This document shows, in pieces, positions 15,880-24,718 of a stretch of DNA of 53,604 nt; the first letter of the stretch is position 1, and each line of letters opens with the position of its first letter. The DNA comes from Planctomycetota bacterium (lineage in GTDB: Bacteria > Planctomycetota > Phycisphaerae > Phycisphaerales > UBA1924). Below the pieces are notes generated by a model. The model searched no databases and had not been told where the DNA came from. It worked only from the letters and a program-made list of their open reading frames with translations. Where the stretch lies: contig JAEYUO010000036.1 of the NCBI GenBank assembly GCA_023432465.1, positions 1 to 53,604 of the forward strand, written 5' to 3'. The position numbers and the translations under genes were made by a program.

Positions 15880-17493
15880 ATGATTGTCGCGTTGCTTGGC
15901 GGACTGGGGATGTTCCTGCTTGGCATGGTCCTGATGACCGACGGGCTGAAGGCGTTCGCGGGTGATGCGCTCCGGCGGGTGCTGACGCGTGTCGTGGCAG
16001 GGCCGATCTCGGGGATGATCTCGGGCGCGGTCACGACCGCGATGGTGCAGTCATCGACCGCGACGACCATCACGACGATCGGGTTCGTGAGCGCGGGGCT
16101 GCTGACCTTCACGCAGGCGGTCGGGGTGATCTTCGGTGCGAACATCGGCACGACGAGCACCGGGTGGATTGTCTCGCAGCTCGGCTTCAAGGTGTCGCTG
16201 GGATCGATCGCGCCGCCGGTGATCTTTCTCGGCGTGGCGATGCGCATCATGGGGCGCGGCCGGATGGTGCATCTGGGCAGCACGCTGGCGGGCTTTGGCC
16301 TGCTGTTTGTGGGCCTGGACATGCTCCAGCATGGAATGGGGGGAGTCGCCGAGAAGATGTCTCCGGGCGACCTGCCGGGGTCGGGCCTGTTGAATCGCGC
16401 GATCATGGTGGGGTTCGGGATTCTGATGACGGTGGTGATGCAGTCTTCCAGCGCGGCGATGGCGACGACGCTGGCCGCCGTAGCGGCGGGGGCGATCGGG
16501 CTTGAGCAGGCCGCCGGGTTGGTGATCGGGCAGAACGTCGGGACCGCGGTGACCTCGGCGGTGGCGGCGGTAGGTGCGACGACCGCGGCGAAGCGGACTG
16601 CGCTGGCTCACATCCTCTTCAACGTCTTCACCGGGGCAGTGGCGTTCTTTGTGCTGCCACTTTTCGTGCATGTCGTGGCGGATCTCGTGGACGTGATCGA
16701 CGGCGAGGAGGGATCGCTAGATGCGCCGACCGCGCTTGCGGCGTTCCACACGGTGTTCAATGTGCTGGGCGTCGCGATCCTGCTCCCTGCCGTCAAGCCG
16801 TTTGCACGGCTGATTGAGCGGATCGTGCCGGAGCGGTTTGAGGGCCCGACGCGGTTCCTGGATTCCGCGGTCGCGGAGACCGGCCCGGTGGCGATTGAGG
16901 CCGCGAGGCGGGCGTTGACGGAGATTCTGCACAATGCGGCCGCGGCTTCGCTGGCGGCGCTTCATCGCGGGCACCCCGATGCTCGGGTGCTTGGATCGTC
17001 GGCGGAGATGATCGGTCGGGTGCGGTCCTTCGTGCTCGGTCTTCTGCAGGCCCAGCAGAGCGCGGTCGAGGCATCACGGCTCGAGTCGGTGCTGCACGCG
17101 ATCGATCACGTATCGCGGCTGATCGGCTCGATCGGGCAGGCCCCGGCGGGCGCCAGGTCGGGCGGCCCTCACGCGCTGGCGGAATGCCGGTCGCGACTGG
17201 AGCAGCTTCTGCGTTCGTGCACAAAGGAACTGCCGCCGGATCCGATTGCGGCGCAGGCGGATTCGGAGTTCATCGCGGCGACTCGGCGTGTCGAGCGGAA
17301 GCGTTTGCTGGAGGATGCCGCGGCGCGACGTCTGGAGCCGGATCGTGTGCTGGAGTGGGTCGAGGAGTTGCTGTGGCTGGATCGGATCGCGTATCACACG
17401 TGGCGTGCGAGCGCGTACCTCTCGCCCACGCACCAACAGAATGCCGAAGCGACGGCGGCGTCTGTGGAGCCAAGTACCCGCACGGACACATGA
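15880..17493 (+). CDS. Na/Pi cotransporter family protein with C-terminal PhoU-like region
   Basis: The protein (537 residues from ATG 15880; a GTG six bases earlier is an alternative) carries the two inverted QSS motifs of the NptA/Na-Pi cotransporter family: TAMVQSSTATT (about 50-60) and VVMQSSSAAMATT (about 185-198). Each is followed by a GxNIGTT- or GQNVGTA-type segment. About eight membrane helices span 1-310. The C-terminal 200 residues are helical and PhoU-like (ALTEILHNAAAASLAALHRG). The family imports phosphate with sodium; some members transport other anions. The gene lies between the kinase-TPR gene and a TPR gene on the same strand and may be in their operon. No pho box was recognised. 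Confidence 0.9.
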   Translation: MIVALLGGLGMFLLGMVLMTDGLKAFAGDALRRVLTRVVAGPISGMISGAVTTAMVQSSTATTITTIGFVSAGLLTFTQAVGVIFGANIGTTSTGWIVSQLGFKVSLGSIAPPVIFLGVAMRIMGRGRMVHLGSTLAGFGLLFVGLDMLQHGMGGVAEKMSPGDLPGSGLLNRAIMVGFGILMTVVMQSSSAAMATTLAAVAAGAIGLEQAAGLVIGQNVGTAVTSAVAAVGATTAAKRTALAHILFNVFTGAVAFFVLPLFVHVVADLVDVIDGEEGSLDAPTALAAFHTVFNVLGVAILLPAVKPFARLIERIVPERFEGPTRFLDSAVAETGPVAIEAARRALTEILHNAAAASLAALHRGHPDARVLGSSAEMIGRVRSFVLGLLQAQQSAVEASRLESVLHAIDHVSRLIGSIGQAPAGARSGGPHALAECRSRLEQLLRSCTKELPPDPIAAQADSEFIAATRRVERKRLLEDAAARRLEPDRVLEWVEELLWLDRIAYHTWRASAYLSPTHQQNAEATAASVEPSTRTDT

Positions 17494-17543
17494 GCACGCG
17501 CGTGGCCGTTGCTGCTACCCGTCCGTTCGACCAGCGAGGACCA

Positions 17544-18461
17544 ATGATGCACGATTCAGCGAACGAGATTGACGCTGCCTGGAACTTTGCCGACCCGGCG
17601 GGGAGCGAGGCGCGGTTTGCGGCCATGCTTTCCGAGGCTGCGCAGATGGGAGCGGGAGCGCGATCCATGGAGATCCGTACGCAGCTCGCTCGCGCCAGGG
17701 GGTTGCAACGGAAGTTTGCGGATGCGCACGCGACGCTGGATGAAGTCCAGGCTTGGCTGGCGGCGCATGATGCGGCGATGGGGGAAGCCGCGCGGATCGC
17801 GATGCGGCTGGAGTTGGAGCGAGGTCGGGTGTTGAACTCTTCGGGGGATGCTGCGGGCTCCCTGCCGCACTTTGTGGAGGCATTGGAAGCGGCGGAGCGG
17901 GCGAGGGCGGCGGGACAGTGTGGGCTGGATGGGCTGGCGGTGGATGCCGCGCACATGGCGGCGATCGCCGAACCCGCCAATGCCGACGAGTGGAACCGAA
18001 AGGCCCTCCACCTTGCGGAGTCATCGCCTGACCCCGACGCACGCCGCTGGCGTGCATCGCTGCTGAACAACATGGGCTGGACTCGCTTCGAGGCGAAGGA
18101 CTACACGGCTGCACTGGATCTGTTTGAGCGTGCATTGGCCGCCAGAGTCGAGCAAGGTACCACCGGCAAGTTCCGCGGCCCGTGGCTCATCGCCCGCTGG
18201 TGCGTGGCTAAGGCCAAGCGAGCGCTGGGGCGAATCGAGGAGGCTCTGGCTGAGCAGCAACAACTCGCCGCGGAACACGCCGCGGCAGGAAGTTCCGATG
18301 GTTTCGTGTCCGAAGAACTCGCCGAGTGCCTGCTCTCGCTCGGTCGGGCGGACGAAGCACGAGAGCACTTTGCGGCAGCGCATTCGGAACTCTCCAAGGA
18401 CGCATGGCTGGTTGAACGCGAGCCAAGGCGGATCGAACGACTGAGAACGCTTGCGGGATGA
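17544..18461 (+). CDS. Tetratricopeptide repeat protein
   Basis: The 305-residue soluble protein is helical with TPR-like units, clearest at RASLLNNMGWTRFEAKDYTAALDLFERALAA (about 176-206) and at EELAECLLSLGRADEAREHFAAAH near the C-terminus. I chose ATG 17544 because GAGGA lies six bases upstream. An in-frame ATG at 17490 overlaps the previous stop (ATGA) and would add 18 residues. There is no signal peptide. TPR proteins act as scaffolds; the partner here is unknown. The upstream kinase also carries TPRs, but no direct link can be read from the sequence. Confidence 0.75.
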   Translation: MMHDSANEIDAAWNFADPAGSEARFAAMLSEAAQMGAGARSMEIRTQLARARGLQRKFADAHATLDEVQAWLAAHDAAMGEAARIAMRLELERGRVLNSSGDAAGSLPHFVEALEAAERARAAGQCGLDGLAVDAAHMAAIAEPANADEWNRKALHLAESSPDPDARRWRASLLNNMGWTRFEAKDYTAALDLFERALAARVEQGTTGKFRGPWLIARWCVAKAKRALGRIEEALAEQQQLAAEHAAAGSSDGFVSEELAECLLSLGRADEAREHFAAAHSELSKDAWLVEREPRRIERLRTLAG

Positions 18462-18520
18462 ACCGATGGGGGCAGGGCGGCTGTTCGGCAGCGGACGAGT
18501 GAGCAGGGTAATCTGTGGTC

Positions 18521-19699
18521 ATGCACACAGCGATCATTCTCGGCGCCGGCATGGTCGGCTCGGTCATGGCTCTCGACCTTGGCAGGGTGAAGGGTGAGTT
18601 TGAACTCACCATCGCCGATGCGCGGGCGGAGGCGATTCAGCGGGTGGTGGATCGCTGCCGCGAGGCGGGGATCGCGGTGCGGGGAGAGATTGAGGACCTG
18701 TCCGATGCGGCGACGGTGCGGCGGCTGGTGAAGCCGTACGACATCGTGCTGGGCGCGCTGGCATCGAGGATCGCGTTCAACGCGCTGCGGTCGGTGATCG
18801 AGGCCGGGAAGCCGTATGCGGACATCTCATTCATGGGGGAGGATGCCTTGGAGCTGGATGCGCTGGCGAAGGAGCGCGGCGTGACGGCGGTGGTCGATAT
18901 GGGGGTTGCACCGGGGATGAGCCATCTGCTTGCGGGTCGGGCCGCGTCGGCGCTGTCGCCATGCGAGAGCATCGAGATCTATGTGGGCGGACTGCCGGTG
19001 GAGCGGCGGTGGCCGTATGAGTACAAGGCGGGGTTCAGCCCTTCGGATGTGGTGGAGGAGTACACGCGGCCGACGCGGCTCGTGGAGCATGGGGAGGTTG
19101 TGGTGCGGCCCGCGCTGAGCGAGCCGGAGCTGATGGACTTTGACGGCGTGGGGACGCTGGAGGCGTTCAATACCGACGGGCTGCGGAGTCTCGCGGCGAC
19201 GCACCTGGGCCGCGTGCCGATGATGAAGGAGAAGACGCTGCGGTATCCGGGGCACATCGAGCTCATGCGTGTGCTGCGGGAGACGGGGCTGTTCAGCGAG
19301 GAGGCGATGGAGGTGCCAACGGCGGACGGGGGATTGGCGAGCGTGCGGCCGCGGGATGTGATGGCGAAGCTGCTGTTCCCGATGTGGACGTATGGACCGG
19401 GGGAGGAGGATCTGACGGTGATGCGGGTGATCGGGGACGGGATGAAGAACGGGAAGCGGGTGCGGATGCAGTGGGACCTGCACGACCGGTATGACCGCGA
19501 GTCTCGTTGCACGAGCATGTCGCGGACGACGGCGTTCCCGTGCACGATCATGGCGCGGATGCTGGCGACGGGGGAGCTGAGCAAGCCGGGGGTGATCGTG
19601 CCGGAGATGCTGGGCGGGAACGCGAAGCTGGTGGAGCGGGTGCTGGCGCAGCATGCGGAGCGGGGCGTGACGTACACGTACAGCGAGGTTGCTCTGTAG
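18521..19699 (+). CDS. Saccharopine dehydrogenase family protein
   Basis: The 392-residue protein opens with a Rossmann dinucleotide-binding motif (ILGAGMVGSVMALDL, GxGxxG at about 8-13). It continues with the saccharopine-dehydrogenase-like segments YDIVLGALASRIAFNAL, KPYADISFMGED, VVDMGVAPGMSHLLAG (about 126-141), IYVGGLP and a C-terminal SRTTAFPCTIMARMLATG. The family oxidises or reduces substituted amino acids with NAD(P), as in lysine or carboxynorspermidine metabolism; the closest possibility is a lysine-related dehydrogenase, but the substrate is not decidable. The start is ATG 18521; a GTG six bases upstream is in frame. It is flanked by a TPR protein gene and an M14 peptidase gene on the same strand. 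Confidence 0.88.
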   Translation: MHTAIILGAGMVGSVMALDLGRVKGEFELTIADARAEAIQRVVDRCREAGIAVRGEIEDLSDAATVRRLVKPYDIVLGALASRIAFNALRSVIEAGKPYADISFMGEDALELDALAKERGVTAVVDMGVAPGMSHLLAGRAASALSPCESIEIYVGGLPVERRWPYEYKAGFSPSDVVEEYTRPTRLVEHGEVVVRPALSEPELMDFDGVGTLEAFNTDGLRSLAATHLGRVPMMKEKTLRYPGHIELMRVLRETGLFSEEAMEVPTADGGLASVRPRDVMAKLLFPMWTYGPGEEDLTVMRVIGDGMKNGKRVRMQWDLHDRYDRESRCTSMSRTTAFPCTIMARMLATGELSKPGVIVPEMLGGNAKLVERVLAQHAERGVTYTYSEVAL

Positions 19700-19740
19700 A
19701 TTGTGAATCTCGCAAACGGCCGCGGGCCGATGGACCATTC

Positions 19741-20568
19741 ATGCTGTACCGATTGGCTTGTGTGGCGGTGTGCCTGATGCTCTCGGCGTGCGCTTCGCGC
19801 GGCGGCGGAATCAACCGCGATGCGGGAGCGGTGATCGGAGAGTCACGGGGCGGTCGGTCGATCGCCACTGAGACTTTTGGCCGCGGACCGGTGCGCGTGT
19901 ATCTGATCGGTTCGATTCATGGCGATGAGGGCGAGGGACGCAGTGCGCTGGCGGACATTCGGAGCGAACTGGCGCAATCGACCGGCGGCACGACGGTGCG
20001 ACTGGTGACCGACATGAACCCGGACGGGTCGCTGGCGGGGACTCGCTCGAACAGCGCGGGGGTTGACCTGAACCGGAACTGGCCGGCGAAGAACTTTCGG
20101 GCGGCGAAGGGGCGCGGGGGCGAGCCGCTGAGCGAGCCGGAGGCCGCGGCGGTGCACGCGGATGTCGTGCGGTTTGATCCGCACATGATCATCGTGCTGC
20201 ACTCGGCGCGGGTCGGGCCGTTTGTGAACTTTGACGGGCCGGATGCGGCGCGGCAACTGGCGGAGAGCTTCGCGGCGGGTGCGCGGAGCGCGGGCGATTC
20301 GCGGTGGAAGGTGGTGGAGGACATGGGCTACCCGACACCGGGGTCGATGGGGAGCTACTTCGGGGTTGACCGTGGCGTGCCGATCCTGACGGTGGAGCTG
20401 CGGCGGGGCGATGAGGCGGAGCGAGTTCCTGCGCCGCTGGTGGCGGGGCTGCGGTCGGTGCTTGCTGACCGGAGGGTTGCGCTGCTGCCGATGAGCCTGA
20501 GCGGGCCTGCGCCGGTACTGGCGGGGCGGGGGCGGGCGGAACCGGGTGCGGCGGAGCCGGCGCGGTGA
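19741..20568 (+). CDS. M14 family zinc carboxypeptidase lipoprotein (MpaA-like)
   Basis: The 275-residue protein has a lipoprotein signal (LMLSAC, Cys17). It carries the M14 zinc-peptidase residues: His60 and Glu63 in GSIHGDEGEG, His154 in IIVLHSARVG, the substrate-binding NPDG (93-96) and DLNRNWP (109-115), and Glu219 in TVELRRGDE as likely catalytic base. It resembles murein tripeptide amidase A, which removes meso-diaminopimelate from muropeptides, though MpaA itself is cytoplasmic and this one is exported. I use ATG 19741; the longer upstream frame overlaps the preceding gene. It converges with the next gene, leaving nine bases between them. Confidence 0.85.
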   Translation: MLYRLACVAVCLMLSACASRGGGINRDAGAVIGESRGGRSIATETFGRGPVRVYLIGSIHGDEGEGRSALADIRSELAQSTGGTTVRLVTDMNPDGSLAGTRSNSAGVDLNRNWPAKNFRAAKGRGGEPLSEPEAAAVHADVVRFDPHMIIVLHSARVGPFVNFDGPDAARQLAESFAAGARSAGDSRWKVVEDMGYPTPGSMGSYFGVDRGVPILTVELRRGDEAERVPAPLVAGLRSVLADRRVALLPMSLSGPAPVLAGRGRAEPGAAEPAR

Positions 20569-20577
20569 GACAGGCGT

Positions 20578-21384
20578 TCACTTGGCCGAAGGCGCGGATG
20601 CACCTATGCGGCCAGCCACGGTGCTCCGTTTCAACAGGATCATCGCTGCGGCGAGAGAGGCCACGCCAACGAGGAGCGGGCCCATGCCGAAGGCGAGAGC
20701 CTCGTCAACATTCAGGCCGTACTGACGGTGCACTTGCCCAATCCGCGGATCTACGAGCGTAGTCCGATGCAAGGCCCCCAAAGAGCGGGCGAGCCAAGGG
20801 AGCACAAGCATTCCGCCGAAGGACAACAGGTGAGTCGCGAACCAGAGCACGGGTATCCACAGTCGGCGCGGGTGGACCGACCACCATGTCGCAGCCAGGA
20901 ACAGTGTTCCGCCTACGGAAACAATCCATGCACCATAGCTGGGGGCGGACGGACGGGATAAGAGGAACACGCAGACTCCAAGAGCTATGGGATAGAGCAG
21001 GAGCAACTGCAGGGCAATCCGTTCTCCGAAGATCAACCGACGAGCGCGCGCCGCCCACCACCCAAAGGCCAGCCAGATGCAAAGCATCCATGCGAACAGC
21101 ACTCCGTCATCCGTCATCGACGGGTGGATGCTTGCGGGCAAACACGGAAACACAAAGAATGCACAAAGCAACAGCAGCCAGTGGGGAGACCACACTCGGC
21201 GGGAGCGCCGCTCAGCCTCGGCGAGCAGACCCGCGATGGAGAAGCTCTCTCCGCATTCCGGGCAGACGCCATCGGGGATGCCGCGGAGGTCGTACTTGCA
21301 GCCGGGGCAGACCGGGATGAACGGTGGCTCCAACGCTGCGGCGGAGTCGGGAGTCGGCGCGGATGGATCTTGTACGAGCCCCAC
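20578..21384 (-). CDS. Membrane protein with N-terminal zinc ribbon
   Basis: The 268-residue protein carries CPGCKYDLRGIPDGVCPECGESF at about residues 27-49, the same CPxCxYDLxG...CPECG ribbon as the small protein at 954-1367 but at the N-terminus. About six hydrophobic segments follow (for example PHWLLLLCAFFVF, LQLLLLYPIALGVCVFLL, WIPVLWFATHLLSFGGMLVL). The start is GTG at 21384. The function is unknown; such ribbons are frequent in planctomycete membrane proteins as I recall. The stretch at 21137-21170 that encodes the first helix contains CACAAAG units faintly like the repeats at 908-950, which may be chance. Confidence 0.65.
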   Translation of the reverse strand: MGLVQDPSAPTPDSAAALEPPFIPVCPGCKYDLRGIPDGVCPECGESFSIAGLLAEAERRSRRVWSPHWLLLLCAFFVFPCLPASIHPSMTDDGVLFAWMLCIWLAFGWWAARARRLIFGERIALQLLLLYPIALGVCVFLLSRPSAPSYGAWIVSVGGTLFLAATWWSVHPRRLWIPVLWFATHLLSFGGMLVLPWLARSLGALHRTTLVDPRIGQVHRQYGLNVDEALAFGMGPLLVGVASLAAAMILLKRSTVAGRIGASAPSAK

Positions 21385-21429
21385 GTAAAACGTTCCGCAT
21401 GGAAGGGCGATCGGGTTGCAGCCGACACG

Positions 21430-24400
21430 TCACTTCGCGCCGACGCCCTTGCCGACGAACTCGATCCAGTTGAGATTGAAGAGGGAACCTTTGCCTTCGC
21501 CCTTGAAAACAAGGAAGAGGGTTGAGGTCCCGGTGCCGCGGGCGGAGTCGTCGAGGGGCGCTTCGATGGTGGTCCACTTCTGCCAGCCGCCGGTGGGCGC
21601 GACGGGGACCGCGGCGATGAGTGTGCTGTCAGCGGCGGTTGTGCCGAGGCGAACTTCGATCGTTCCTCCGGCCGCGGCGGAGGAGACGCGGAACTTCAGG
21701 GCATCGATGTTCAGAAGATTGACGGGGGCATAGCTCACCCAGTCGCCGTTCTCGATGTATGCGCAAGCGACGCCGCCGCCCTCATCTTCACACTTCTCCT
21801 GCACGATGCCGGAGTGCTGCGAGTAGTGCTCGGCCTGCTTGCGGCGGGGCTGGAGGATGACTTCGGCGCGGGAAGTGAGGGCGCGCGTGCCCGGAGCTTT
21901 GGCGGGGGGGCGATCGGTGTAGGTCGCGGCGATGACGGTGAACAGATTCGCACCCTCGCCGTGACTGCCCGCCCCGCCCGCCCCCCCACTCCCTCCAGTG
22001 CTTGCCCCCCCACCGACCGCGCTGCCAGCGTGCTCGCCGCTTGAGGTTTCAGCCTGTGCTTCTGAATGCTCGCCGTCGATCTCCTCGCGCTCAAGCTGGA
22101 TGATGCCGGTTGGGGTGTGGAGCTGGCGCGCGGGGTGGGCGTGGGTGTCGTGGCCGAGCAGCGGCTGCACGGTGAGGCGGCCTGTGTCGCGGGCGGCATC
22201 GAATGGGCCGTCTTCGGCATCCTCGATGTGCACGCGGTACTCGACACGCTCGCCGATGTCGGCGATGCCGCCGTGGGGCGGGGAGTCAAAGCGGATGAGG
22301 GGCGCGGTGTTCCCGGCGACGATGGGGATGTTGAGGATGGTGGTGGAGGAGATGCCGCGGCGGTGATCGGTGGCGGTGAGGCGTGCGGCAAACTCGCCGG
22401 GCGTGGTGTAGGTGAACTCGGCCTGTTCATCGCGCGAGTCGATCGTGCCATCGCCATCAAAGTCCCATGCGAGGTCGATGCCGGAGCCGGCGTTGCGGGA
22501 CTTGGAGCCCGCGGCGGAGAACTCGATGCGAAGTGGGAGCTTGCCGTTGGTTTGCGAGGCTGTCGCTTTCGCCAGAGGCGGGCGGATGCCGTCGCGATAG
22601 TGCTCGATGCGGAAGATGGTGGCATCGGGGTTGCCGCCGCCGAAGCCGGTGCCCCACTCGATGCCGTAGAGGCAGCCATCGGGACCGAGTTCGAGGTCCA
22701 TCGGGCGCGTGAAGGTTGTGCTGGTCATGAATGGTTCGACGTGCAGGATCTCGCCACGATCATCGAAGCGGACGACCTTGATCCAGTTGCGCGTCCATTC
22801 GTAGATAAACAGTGCGCCATCGAAGGATGCGGGGAGGCGGAAGGGGCTGCCGGTCATCGGCTTGTGCATGTAGGTTGGCCCGGCCATCGCGGTGCGTCCG
22901 CCCTCGCCGACCCACGGGAACTCCTTGGATGCGCCGTAGGGGTAGTAGATCCATGCGGGCTGCGCAGGAGGAATGGCGTGAGCGCCGGTGTTGTTGGGGG
23001 AATCGTTGATCGGCGCGGTGGGGTTGAACGCCGCGGAGCTTGTCGCGGAGGTGAAGTCGTGGTCGTGGTAGGGCTTGTTGTCGGCGATGAAGAGCGGCCA
23101 GCCGAAGTTGCCGGGCTTGGTGGTGCGGTTGAACTCGTCGTGGCCCGCGGGGCCGCGGCCGTCTTTGGGCTCGCTGGCGTCGGGGCCGACATCGCCCCAG
23201 TAGAGTGTGCCGCTGGGGTCGATGCTGATGCGGAAGGGGTTGCGGCAGCCCATGACGTAGATCTCGGGCCGGCCTTCGGAGTTTCCTGCTGCGTCACGCG
23301 GGAAGAGGTTGCCGTCGGGGATTGCATAGGTTCCGTCGGCGAGCGGTTTGATGCGGAGAATCTTGCCGCGGAGATCGTTGGGGTTGGCGGAGGAGCCGCG
23401 GGCGTCCCATGGTTCGCGGCCGGGTCGGGCGTCGATCGGCGCGTAGCCATCGGAGGCGAAGGGATTCACGTTGTCGCCGGTGGTGATGTAGAGGTTGCCA
23501 TCTGGGCCAAACGCGAGGGAGCCGCCGGAGTGGCAGCACTCCTTGCGCTGCGTAGGGATGGTGAGGAGGACGCGCTCGCTTGCGGGGTCCAGGGTGTCGC
23601 CGCGAAGCGTGAAGCGCGAGACGCGCTGGATGGGTTCGCGGCCGAAGGGAGAGTAGAAGGCGTAGATCCAGCCGTTGCGAGAGAAGTCGGGGTCATGCGT
23701 GACACCGAGCAGGCCGTCTTCGAGTTCGGTGGAGACATCGACGAAGCCGGCGGCGACGGTGGAGCGGGTGTCGGGCTTCCAGAGCTTGAAGACGCCGCCG
23801 CGTTCGACGAAGAGGACGCGGCCATCGGGAAGCACGGTGAGTTCCATCGGGTCGGAGACGTGGTCATCGAGGATGACTTTTTCGTAGCAGGATTCGATGG
23901 TGCCGGAGGCATCGCCGGGGAGGAGGCCCGCGGCCCAGAGGATGCCTCCTTTGAGGTGATCGAGGAAGAGAGGCTCGGCGAAGGTCTCGGCGGTATGGCC
24001 GAGGCCGGTGTAGAAGGCACGGCCGCCGTCGTACTCGTGGCACCAGGCGATGGGGTGATCGAGAGCGCCGCCCTCCATAGCCGCGCCGGAGTACGAGGAT
24101 TCGTCGAGGCTCATGAGGATGTGGACGCGGCCGCGGGGATTGGCGGTGTAGTCGTACCACTCGTCGGTGCGGACCCATCGCGGCGGGAGGTGGGCGGTGG
24201 CGGGGTGGGCGCGATCGGTGACGAGGATCGTGCCGGGCTGCACGGCTGGGTGAGATTTGAAGTAGGCACCGACAAGGCCGCCGAACCACTTCCAGTCGTA
24301 CTCGGTGTCGGCGGCGGCGTGGATGCCGACCCAGCCGCCGCCGGCGCGGATGAAGCGTTCCATCGCGGCCTGCTGCTCATCGTTCAGGATGTTGCCAGTG

Positions 24401-24666
24401 GTGTTGAGGAAGATGACGGCGCGGTAGCGCTTCAGGTTGGCATCGGTGAAGTCGGCGGGGTCATCGGTCGGGTCGATGGCGAATGCGGCGCGGTCGCCGA
24501 GTTTGACGATCGCTTCGGCACCGGCGATGATGGAATCGTGCCGGAAGCCGGTAGTGCGCGTGAAGAGGAGGATGCGGGGTTCGTCTGCGCGTGCCGCGGT
24601 GCCGTGCGGGGCGCAGAACGTGAGCAACGCGATGAGCACGACGAACGGTCGGAGTGGTGCGGGCAT
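21430..24666 (-). CDS. Secreted ThuA / sorbosone dehydrogenase-like / PKD / CBM6 multidomain protein
   Basis: The 1078-residue protein has a signal peptide (cleavage near ARA-DEP, about 28). Domains in order: ThuA-like glutamine-amidotransferase fold (about 30-245; LLFTRTTGFRHDSI, GGGWVGIHAAADTEYDW); a PQQ-type sorbosone/glucose dehydrogenase six-bladed propeller (about 265-665; MELTVLPDGRVLFVERGG, LLGVTHDPDF, YGIEWGTGFGGGNPD); a PKD domain (about 690-770; DFDGDGTIDS); a Gly/Ser-rich linker (about 900-930); and a C-terminal CBM6-like carbohydrate-binding module (AEHYSQHSGI..., about 950-1075). Such fusions occur in planctomycetes and Bacteroidota and suggest extracellular sugar or polysaccharide handling; the substrate is unknown. 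The CCHSGGS motif in the propeller is typical. It follows metG by 52 bases. Confidence 0.88.
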   Translation of the reverse strand: MPAPLRPFVVLIALLTFCAPHGTAARADEPRILLFTRTTGFRHDSIIAGAEAIVKLGDRAAFAIDPTDDPADFTDANLKRYRAVIFLNTTGNILNDEQQAAMERFIRAGGGWVGIHAAADTEYDWKWFGGLVGAYFKSHPAVQPGTILVTDRAHPATAHLPPRWVRTDEWYDYTANPRGRVHILMSLDESSYSGAAMEGGALDHPIAWCHEYDGGRAFYTGLGHTAETFAEPLFLDHLKGGILWAAGLLPGDASGTIESCYEKVILDDHVSDPMELTVLPDGRVLFVERGGVFKLWKPDTRSTVAAGFVDVSTELEDGLLGVTHDPDFSRNGWIYAFYSPFGREPIQRVSRFTLRGDTLDPASERVLLTIPTQRKECCHSGGSLAFGPDGNLYITTGDNVNPFASDGYAPIDARPGREPWDARGSSANPNDLRGKILRIKPLADGTYAIPDGNLFPRDAAGNSEGRPEIYVMGCRNPFRISIDPSGTLYWGDVGPDASEPKDGRGPAGHDEFNRTTKPGNFGWPLFIADNKPYHDHDFTSATSSAAFNPTAPINDSPNNTGAHAIPPAQPAWIYYPYGASKEFPWVGEGGRTAMAGPTYMHKPMTGSPFRLPASFDGALFIYEWTRNWIKVVRFDDRGEILHVEPFMTSTTFTRPMDLELGPDGCLYGIEWGTGFGGGNPDATIFRIEHYRDGIRPPLAKATASQTNGKLPLRIEFSAAGSKSRNAGSGIDLAWDFDGDGTIDSRDEQAEFTYTTPGEFAARLTATDHRRGISSTTILNIPIVAGNTAPLIRFDSPPHGGIADIGERVEYRVHIEDAEDGPFDAARDTGRLTVQPLLGHDTHAHPARQLHTPTGIIQLEREEIDGEHSEAQAETSSGEHAGSAVGGGASTGGSGGAGGAGSHGEGANLFTVIAATYTDRPPAKAPGTRALTSRAEVILQPRRKQAEHYSQHSGIVQEKCEDEGGGVACAYIENGDWVSYAPVNLLNIDALKFRVSSAAAGGTIEVRLGTTAADSTLIAAVPVAPTGGWQKWTTIEAPLDDSARGTGTSTLFLVFKGEGKGSLFNLNWIEFVGKGVGAK

Positions 24667-24718
24667 GGGCCGCGCAGCCTACGTCGGGGCGCGTGCGGGT
24701 GCAACGGGGCAAGGAGGT

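Noticed and set aside
17184..17543. Upstream extension of the TPR gene into the Na/Pi gene
   Set aside because: It overlaps the 3' end of the transporter gene in another frame; GAGGA before 17544 supports the shorter form.
21137..21170. CACAAAG units inside the zinc-ribbon membrane protein gene as a copy of the 908-950 repeat
   Set aside because: Similarity is weak and the bases encode a plausible membrane helix; probably chance.
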